Shown piece by piece: positions 54,354 to 59,759 of a stretch of DNA of 59,759 nt. The notes beneath the pieces were generated by a model. The model was not told where the DNA came from. It saw only the letters and a program-made list of their open reading frames with translations, and made no database searches. How positions within the stretch are numbered: the first letter of the stretch is position 1; each line of letters starts with the position of its first letter. Made by a program: the position numbers and the translations under genes. Source of the stretch: Bacteroidota bacterium (GTDB lineage Bacteria; Bacteroidota; Bacteroidia; Bacteroidales; UBA7960); assembly GCA_007693555.1 (NCBI GenBank), contig REDJ01000088.1, positions 1 through 59,759 on the forward strand, written 5' to 3'.

Positions 54354-54587
54354 ATGGAAGTTTTCATTTTGGCATTTATACTTGTAGCAGTTGCCGTAGG
54401 TGGGATTGCAATAAAAATGTTTGTACTCCCTGGTGGTACCTTTACCAAAACCTGTGGCAGCACATTTGACCCCAAAACAGGCGAACGTAAGCCCTGTGCA
54501 TGTGCTACAGGACAACCGGAGGATTGTCATAACTCAGAGGAAAATAAATCCTCTGAACTGATTATCAATTTGAAAAAAACAGAATAA
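54354..54587 (+). CDS. Small membrane protein with four cysteines, NqrM-like
   Basis: 77 residues: one N-terminal transmembrane helix (about 2-24) and a soluble tail with C34, C48, C50 and C58 in the pattern C-x13-C-x-C-x7-C (KTCGST, KPCACATG, EDCHN). NqrM (DUF539) has the same plan: one helix, then a CGG start, a CDC pair and a final Cys, and it is needed to insert iron into NqrD/NqrE. The gene converges on apbE and lies next to the nqr operon, as nqrM often does. I therefore call it a likely NqrM counterpart; overall identity to NqrM may be low. Confidence 0.7.
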   Translation: MEVFILAFILVAVAVGGIAIKMFVLPGGTFTKTCGSTFDPKTGERKPCACATGQPEDCHNSEENKSSELIINLKKTE

Positions 54588-54666
54588 TACTCTTCGTAAA
54601 AAAATCCAATTGGAGCTCCGAATCCAGGAGAATTCATATTTAATAGAGGGTGTTTTGGTTAGAACA

Positions 54667-55677
54667 TCAAAGTTCACTCCTGGGAATAACATTTAACCCC
54701 TCTGTAATAAAAGTTTCAAAATCTTTCTCATTAACAGAGTAGATGAAAAATGCCTGTAAATCGTCGCGAGCATCAATAAATTCAACAGATTTTTCCAAAC
54801 CCATCACCATAAAAGCAGTAGCAAAAGCATCGGCAGTCATAGCATCATCTGCAAATACAGAAACGCTAAGCAGGTTATGAGTGACAGGGCGACCGGTTTT
54901 GGGGTCTATAGTATGAGAAAATCTTTGACCTCCTTCTAAAAAATACTTTCTTGTTGTACCTGAAGTAGCTACTGCCCTGTTATGCAATTCAACCAGATAA
55001 TCCCATTCCTGGCTGGCAAACATATCACGTGCAGGTTTTTCAAGCCCAATACGCCAGCCGGTTCCATCTGGCTTCAGACCTTTTGCTATCAAATCTCCTC
55101 CAATTTCTACCATATATGTTTCAACACCTTGTGATTCAAGATACATACCTGCAAGATCAGCTGCATAACCTTTTGCAATTGCGTTAAAATCAAACTGAAC
55201 TTCCGAAATGGTTTTCAGAACCCTGTTACCTTCAATTGAAACTTTTTGAAAGCCTACAATTTGTCTCAGGCTATCTATTATGGATTGAGTCATCTTTATC
55301 CTGTCTTCAAATCCAAACCCCCATGCATTTACCAAAGGACTTATTGTAGGATCAAACGCTCCTTTTGTCTCCTCTGCAATTTCAAGGCTTCTTTTCAGAA
55401 CTGTAAGAAAATGTTCGTCTGCCAGTGTGGTTTCATTTCTGTTGATGCATGAAATGGTTGAATTGGGAATATAATATGACATAGACTGATTAACAACATT
55501 AAAAACACTGTCAATACCTTGAGAATAATCCCTGCCTTTATCGCAATAATAGGAAACTGAATAATATGTACCAAAAACCACCCCCCTTATATTGGTAAAT
55601 TTGGGCTCACGCTGTAAACTTCCACAGGATATTAAAATCACAAGAAAAAAAATGCCCAGGATACTAGTTTTATTCAT
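54667..55677 (-). CDS. apbE: FAD:protein FMN transferase, lipoprotein
   Basis: 336 residues. Lipoprotein signal with lipobox LISC (Cys18), so it is anchored facing the periplasm. Transfers FMN from FAD to Thr/Ser of NqrC and NqrB (and RnfG). Conserved YMVEIGGDLIAKG, ATSGTTRKYF and SHTIDPKTGRPV, plus the Mg2+-binding ADDAMTADAFATA, are all present. 11 bp after the CDF gene, with nqr genes just beyond. It is the assembly factor for the nearby Na+-NQR. Confidence 0.96.
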   Translation of the reverse strand: MNKTSILGIFFLVILISCGSLQREPKFTNIRGVVFGTYYSVSYYCDKGRDYSQGIDSVFNVVNQSMSYYIPNSTISCINRNETTLADEHFLTVLKRSLEIAEETKGAFDPTISPLVNAWGFGFEDRIKMTQSIIDSLRQIVGFQKVSIEGNRVLKTISEVQFDFNAIAKGYAADLAGMYLESQGVETYMVEIGGDLIAKGLKPDGTGWRIGLEKPARDMFASQEWDYLVELHNRAVATSGTTRKYFLEGGQRFSHTIDPKTGRPVTHNLLSVSVFADDAMTADAFATAFMVMGLEKSVEFIDARDDLQAFFIYSVNEKDFETFITEGLNVIPRSEL

Positions 55678-55688
55678 TGTTTTTTATT

Positions 55689-56588
55689 TTAAGAATTTCT
55701 TATTAAGGGTTCGGTATGTATTGAGATGTGAGTTTCTTCACCATAAGTTTTACGCAGGTTTTTTTCGAGGTCGATGGTAATATTGTGAGCTTCTTCAATG
55801 TTTAAATGATTTTTCACTTTGATATGAATATCAATAGCAATATGATTTCCAATTTTCCTTGTTTTCAAATCATGAGGGTCGTGAACTCCTTCAACAGCAG
55901 AAGCTATTTCAAGAATCTCCTGCTCATGCTCCCTGGGCAGGGATGTTTCAATGAGTTCAAGCAGCGTATCCCGTGTAATCCTTATGGCAATCTTAAAAAT
56001 AAAGAAGGATACAATAATTGCAGCCAATGGATCAAGTATAACCCAGTTATCTCCCAGAAAAATTGCTCCGCCAATTCCCAGCAAAGTTCCGAAGGACGAA
56101 TAAACATCACTGCGATGATGCCACGCATTTGCAACCACTGCCTGACTATTAGTTTCATTACCCACCTTTATGGTATATCTGAAAAGAATTTCCTTAATTA
56201 GAATAGAAATAATAGCAGCATATAAAGCCCCCATACCTGGTTTGGGTATTAAATCACCCTGATGTACAGAATAAATTTTCATTACTCCGTTGTAAAACAA
56301 ACCCAGGCCAACCAATATCAATACACCACCCACAAAAGCTGTAGCTAAAGTTTCTACTTTTCCATGTCCGTATTTGTGATTATGATCTTTCGGGCGAGAT
56401 GCAACTGATAAACTACTTACTACAACCAAATCTGTAGCAAAGTCACTGACCGAGTGCACTCCATCAGCCACCATGGCCGAGCTTCGCGCCAAAATACCGG
56501 CAATAATTTTAATAACGGTAAGAACCAGGTTGGATATAAATCCAATCCAGATAATCCGCCGGGCCCGCGCATTGGAAGAATTTACCAT
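55689..56588 (-). CDS. Cation diffusion facilitator family transporter
   Basis: 299 residues, six helices and a C-terminal cytoplasmic metal-sensing domain. The CDF metal site is H45-x3-D49 (ADGVHSVSDF) and its partner HHRSD in AWHHRSDVYSS, whose His/Asp pattern suggests Zn2+, Fe2+ or Mn2+. Antiports cation out of the cytoplasm against H+. It lies between the nqr terminator and apbE and is probably co-transcribed with apbE. Whether it supplies metal for NQR assembly is unproven. Confidence 0.92.
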   Translation of the reverse strand: MVNSSNARARRIIWIGFISNLVLTVIKIIAGILARSSAMVADGVHSVSDFATDLVVVSSLSVASRPKDHNHKYGHGKVETLATAFVGGVLILVGLGLFYNGVMKIYSVHQGDLIPKPGMGALYAAIISILIKEILFRYTIKVGNETNSQAVVANAWHHRSDVYSSFGTLLGIGGAIFLGDNWVILDPLAAIIVSFFIFKIAIRITRDTLLELIETSLPREHEQEILEIASAVEGVHDPHDLKTRKIGNHIAIDIHIKVKNHLNIEEAHNITIDLEKNLRKTYGEETHISIHTEPLIRNS

Positions 56589-56610
56589 GAATTATGAGTG
56601 ATGATAATCA

Positions 56611-56639
56611 AAAAAGCCCTGATTTTTTTTATCAGGGCT
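56611..56639 (-). terminator. Terminator at the end of the nqr operon
   Basis: AGCCCTGAT pairs with ATCAGGGCT around a T-rich loop, then T-run on the minus strand. It separates nqrF from the CDF-apbE pair. Confidence 0.88.
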
Positions 56640-56645
56640 GCAAAG

Positions 56646-57908
56646 TTAACCACCAAAATCGTCTAAGTCAATATTTTCTTCCGGTACTCCGAGATTATCA
56701 AGCATTTTTAACACTGATTCATTCATGATTGGCGGACCACAAAGGTAATATTCAACTTCTTCAGGTTCCTCATGCTTACTAAGGTAGTTGTCAAGAACCA
56801 CCTGGTGAATAAATCCGGTGTATCCATCCCATTTATCTTCGGGTAAGGGTTCGGAAAGAGCAATATTAAATTTAAAATTTGGAAAATTCTTTTCAATTTT
56901 ACGAAAATCTTCCTCATAAAAGACTTCACGTTTTGAGCGTGCTCCATACCAGTAGGAAACTTTTCTGTCAGTTTTTAAAGTTTGGAACAGGTGGAATATA
57001 TGCGACCGCAGAGGCGCCATGCCTGCACCACCTCCAATATAAACCATTTCTCTTTTGGTATCCTTGATGAAGAATTCGCCATAAGGACCTGAAATTGTTA
57101 CTTTATCACCAGGTTTTCTGGCAAAAACATATGATGAACAAATTCCGGGATTTACCTTCATGAACTGGTTCTTTTCATTATCCCATGGCGGTGTAGCAAT
57201 TCTGATATTTAGTTTGATAATATTTCCCTCTGCAGGATGATTTGCCATGGAGTAGGCCCGGAAAACAGGTTCAGAGTTGCGCATTTTCAAATCCCACATA
57301 TTAAGTTTATCCCAATCTTCACGAAACTTTTCCTGTACCTCAATATCTTTTCCAAAATCAACTTCACAAGGAGGTACATCAATCTGGATGTATCCACCTG
57401 ACTCGAAATCAAGCTCTTCCCCTTCGGGCAATTTTACAACAAACTCCTTGATAAAGGTTGCCACATTGTCATTGGATACAACTTCGCATTCCCATTTTTT
57501 AATACCGAATATCTCGGCGGGAATTTGAATATTCATATCCTCTTTCACCTTAACCTGGCAGGAAAGCCTCCATTTGTCCTGAACTTCCTTACGGGTAAAA
57601 TATCCAATTTCTGTGGGGAGAATATCACCGGCTCCATCGAGCACCTGGCACTTACAAACCGCACATGTACCGCCTCCTCCACATGCACTGGGCAAATATA
57701 TGCCGTTTTCTGCCAGTGTATTAAGTAATGTTCCACCGGCATTTGCCGTCAGTTCCTTATCATCGTTAATAGTAACTTTGACGGGTCCGCTGGGGATAAG
57801 TTTATGACGGGCATAAAGCAGTACACCAACCAGCATCAGCATAACGGCAAGAAACATTACCACACTTAAGGTAACAACCCATAAATTACTTGCTTCTAAT
57901 AATATCAT
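56646..57908 (-). CDS. nqrF: Na+-translocating NADH:quinone oxidoreductase subunit F
   Basis: 420 residues. One N-terminal helix, then a [2Fe-2S] ferredoxin domain with C76, C82, C85 ([10 protein letters not shown]) and C117, then FAD-binding RAYSMANHP and NADH-binding [12 protein letters not shown]. Entry point for NADH electrons, passed via FAD and 2Fe-2S to the membrane subunits. Ends with the family's LDDFGG. Last of the visible nqrC-D-E-F order. nqrA and nqrB are outside the window. Confidence 0.98.
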   Translation of the reverse strand: MILLEASNLWVVTLSVVMFLAVMLMLVGVLLYARHKLIPSGPVKVTINDDKELTANAGGTLLNTLAENGIYLPSACGGGGTCAVCKCQVLDGAGDILPTEIGYFTRKEVQDKWRLSCQVKVKEDMNIQIPAEIFGIKKWECEVVSNDNVATFIKEFVVKLPEGEELDFESGGYIQIDVPPCEVDFGKDIEVQEKFREDWDKLNMWDLKMRNSEPVFRAYSMANHPAEGNIIKLNIRIATPPWDNEKNQFMKVNPGICSSYVFARKPGDKVTISGPYGEFFIKDTKREMVYIGGGAGMAPLRSHIFHLFQTLKTDRKVSYWYGARSKREVFYEEDFRKIEKNFPNFKFNIALSEPLPEDKWDGYTGFIHQVVLDNYLSKHEEPEEVEYYLCGPPIMNESVLKMLDNLGVPEENIDLDDFGG

Positions 57909-57936
57909 GGTTCAAAAAATTTCAAAAAGTTGATAG

Positions 57937-58554
57937 TTATAACTCTATTCCCATAAAACTCATAAATGCTATACCCATGAGTCCGGTTATGATATAAGTA
58001 ATTCCTAGACCCCTTAATGGATCAGGAACATTCGAGTAACGTATTTTTTCACGAATTGCAGCTATTCCGACAATGGCAAGAAAAAATCCAACGCCGCTAC
58101 CCAAACCAAAAGAAACAGCCTCTGTTATGTGACCAAAATTTCTTTCCTGCATAAAAAGGGACCCTCCTAATATAGCACAGTTTACAGCAATAAGCGGGAG
58201 AAAAATACCAAGACTACTGTAAAGTGTTGGGCTGAATTTTTCAATGATCATTTCAACTAACTGTACCATGGCAGCAATAATAGCAATAAACATGATAAAT
58301 GTGAGAAAACTTAAATCTACTGTAGCAAATTGGGGTCCCAGCCAGGAGAGTGCTCCTCTTCCAAGAATAAAACTTTCAAGCAAATAATTTACCGGTACGG
58401 TAAATCCAAGCACAAATATTACTGCTGCACCCAAACCCACCGATGTGTTTACTGTTCGGGAAACAGCAAGATAAGAACACATTCCCAGGAAGTAGGCAAA
58501 AACCATATTGTCAATAAAAATTGACTTAACAAATATATTTACTAAATCTTGCAT
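57937..58554 (-). CDS. nqrE: Na+-translocating NADH:quinone oxidoreductase subunit E
   Basis: 205 residues, six helices. Half of the symmetric NqrD/E pair that holds an intramembrane Fe centre, with C26 in LGMCSYLAVS and C126 in AVNCAILGG as its two ligands. Their iron is what NqrM delivers in Vibrio. 28 bp after nqrF start region; 37 bp from nqrD. Ordinary length. Confidence 0.97.
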   Translation of the reverse strand: MQDLVNIFVKSIFIDNMVFAYFLGMCSYLAVSRTVNTSVGLGAAVIFVLGFTVPVNYLLESFILGRGALSWLGPQFATVDLSFLTFIMFIAIIAAMVQLVEMIIEKFSPTLYSSLGIFLPLIAVNCAILGGSLFMQERNFGHITEAVSFGLGSGVGFFLAIVGIAAIREKIRYSNVPDPLRGLGITYIITGLMGIAFMSFMGIEL

Positions 58555-58591
58555 TTTTTCTATTTTTTAGATGAATAAATACTAATCATCA

Positions 58592-59251
58592 TTAACTTAC
58601 ATCAACAAGACCTCTGTCCCGATGACGATGTATCCAGATTATAACACCTACAGTAATCAGAGCCATTGGGGGTAATATCATGAAACCATTATCCACGTAG
58701 CCGATGTCATATACAAAATTAGGTATCATTTGATACCCCATAAGAGTACCTGATCCTAAAAATTCTCTGATAGCAGCTAACAGAAGAAGAATACTTCCAT
58801 AACCTGCTGCATTTCCTATGCCATCAAGAAAAGATGGCCAAACTTTATTTTGCAAGGCAAAAGCTTCTAACCTGCCCATGATTATGCAGTTGGTAATAAT
58901 AAGACCTACAAAAACTGATAACTGTCGGCTTACGTCATAAACAAAAGCCTTAAGAACCTGGTCAACCAGAATAACCAATGATGCAATTACAGTAAGCTGC
59001 ACAATAATACGAATCCGCGGTGGTATGCCATGACGCAGTATAGATATAATAACATTGGCTAATCCCATAACCGCTACGACGGCAATTGCCAGTACCAGAG
59101 AAGCTCTCAACTGGACAGTTACAGCCAGCACAGAACATACCCCGAGTACCTGAACGGTAATAGGATTACTTGTACCAATGGGCTCACTTAACAATTTTCT
59201 GTTTTTTGGTGAAAACAGAGTTTCTTTGGGGGCTGAATTATTTCCGCTCAT
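58592..59251 (-). CDS. nqrD: Na+-translocating NADH:quinone oxidoreductase subunit D
   Basis: 219 residues, six helices, the partner of NqrE. Iron ligands C39 in VLGVCSVLAVT and C122 in ITNCIIMGR are present. It has a 20-residue cytoplasmic N-terminal extension before the family's NPITVQVLG. Its ATG overlaps the nqrC stop by 4 bases. Confidence 0.97.
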   Translation of the reverse strand: MSGNNSAPKETLFSPKNRKLLSEPIGTSNPITVQVLGVCSVLAVTVQLRASLVLAIAVVAVMGLANVIISILRHGIPPRIRIIVQLTVIASLVILVDQVLKAFVYDVSRQLSVFVGLIITNCIIMGRLEAFALQNKVWPSFLDGIGNAAGYGSILLLLAAIREFLGSGTLMGYQMIPNFVYDIGYVDNGFMILPPMALITVGVIIWIHRHRDRGLVDVS

Positions 59252-59759
59252 AATGTTTTTTGTTTTTCAAAATAAGGTTTATAAACTTGAAGGCCATCCC
59301 GTAACATCGCCGTTACACCATTGGATGTGATTGTACCACCGGAAATTCCATCTACAGCATGGGGGTCATCAGCGGGAGCTCTCCCCCGCACTACTCTAAC
59401 GGATTGAAATTCACCAGTATCATCAAATATCCTTTTTCCAATAAATTGCTGTTCAAAGGGAGGATCTGCTATTTCCGCACCAAGACCGGGTGTCTCACTT
59501 GCATGATCAAAATTGGCTCCGGCAATCGTATTCAAATCTCCTTTGAAGCTCAGATACCCCCAGATTGCACCCCACAATCCGTTACCTCTTACCGGAATAA
59601 TATAGTAAAGTTCACTCTCAACATCGGCAATAAACAAGGGAAGCTGTCTTTCTTCAACAGGTTTTCTGTTTTCATCACGCAAATCCACTTCAAAAGCATC
59701 TCCATCAATCTCCTCACCTAAATGATTCAGTACCTTGGTATCTATAATATATTGCTCAA
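59248..59759 (-). CDS. nqrC: Na+-translocating NADH:quinone oxidoreductase subunit C (N-terminus outside window)
   Basis: The frame is open to the last base of the window; the GTG at 59688 is internal, since in-frame residues VLNHLGEEIDGDAFEVDL continue upstream. Visible part is the periplasmic FMN-binding domain (FMN_bind). The ApbE target is the threonine in DGISGGTITSNGV near the C-terminus, where FMN is phosphoester-linked. The motif has SGGT where many NqrC have SGAT. apbE is 3.5 kb away. The N-terminal helix is not visible. Confidence 0.95.
   Translation of the reverse strand, partial: EQYIIDTKVLNHLGEEIDGDAFEVDLRDENRKPVEERQLPLFIADVESELYYIIPVRGNGLWGAIWGYLSFKGDLNTIAGANFDHASETPGLGAEIADPPFEQQFIGKRIFDDTGEFQSVRVVRGRAPADDPHAVDGISGGTITSNGVTAMLRDGLQVYKPYFEKQKTL

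Noticed and set aside
1-59759. CRISPR array, prophage, insertion sequence, rRNA or tRNA cluster
   Set aside because: No regularly spaced repeats, transposase, integrase, phage structural gene, rRNA segment or convincing tRNA was seen by reading; the Cas4-like protein is not next to other cas genes.

Overview
The window reads as a chromosomal segment of a Bacteroidota bacterium, most likely an anaerobic or marine Bacteroidales/Marinilabiliales-type organism. The evidence is a SusC/TonB-style receptor with a carboxypeptidase-regulatory N-terminus, OmpA/PD40 and TPR envelope proteins, an Na+-NQR operon, a membrane pyrophosphatase, Bacteroidota-type -7 boxes (TAnnTTTG) before many genes, and mostly weak Shine-Dalgarno sequences. 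Most genes are housekeeping and intact. There is no rRNA, convincing tRNA, CRISPR array, prophage or intact insertion sequence. The species cannot be named from the sequence alone.

Layout. 1-5.2 kb: indolepyruvate oxidoreductase iorA (cut by the window start), iorB, and glycine decarboxylase gcvP. 5.2-8.1 kb: a ParE-type toxin/antitoxin pair and the pyrophosphatase hppA. 8.4-12.7 kb: a bifunctional-nuclease/UVR protein, a lipoprotein-NupC fusion, an orphan secreted protein, and a vapBC pair whose toxin is frameshifted. 12.9-17.3 kb: thyA-folA, a secreted protein of unknown function, and dnaB. 17.5-24.8 kb, all minus strand: a Cas4-like/DUF2779 nuclease with a DEDDy exonuclease, an OmpA/PD40 protein, and queE-folD-ffh. 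25.1-29.3 kb, plus strand: a TPR protein, a ComA-type phosphosulfolactate synthase, a DUF368 lipid-carrier transporter and aroE. 29.3-36.7 kb: a J-domain protein, rpmB, a second copy of the orphan secreted family, a TonB-dependent receptor, dnaK and tpx. 37-43 kb: a DUF2148 protein, a DnaB-like ATPase paralog, a SiaC-like protein, a MerR/B12 regulator, an ECF sigma factor and aspartate kinase. 43-50.3 kb: a membrane PP2C-like/LysM protein, rsmA, a TPR lipid-export-style protein of unknown role, serS, rpmA-rplU and an EamA transporter. 50.4-54.6 kb: an aromatic-rich secreted protein, rpsF-rpsR-rplI, an rRNA/tRNA methyltransferase and a small NqrM-like protein. 54.7-59.8 kb: apbE, a CDF transporter and nqrF-E-D-C, with nqrC running out of the window.

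How the parts fit. nqrCDEF, apbE (which attaches FMN to NqrC/NqrB) and the small four-cysteine NqrM-like protein form one functional neighbourhood for building a Na+-pumping NADH dehydrogenase. A K+-dependent-type membrane pyrophosphatase elsewhere in the window may add to ion-gradient energetics. iorAB points to amino-acid oxidation through aryl-pyruvates. The strongest leads for new biology are the CarH-like MerR with a Wx9EH light-sensing motif beside an ECF sigma factor, the membrane PP2C-like pseudophosphatase with a LysM-like outer domain, the DnaB paralog without its arginine finger, the SSB-like tail on DnaB itself, the NqrM-like protein, the lipoprotein-NupC fusion, and the Cas4-like/DEDDy nuclease pair.
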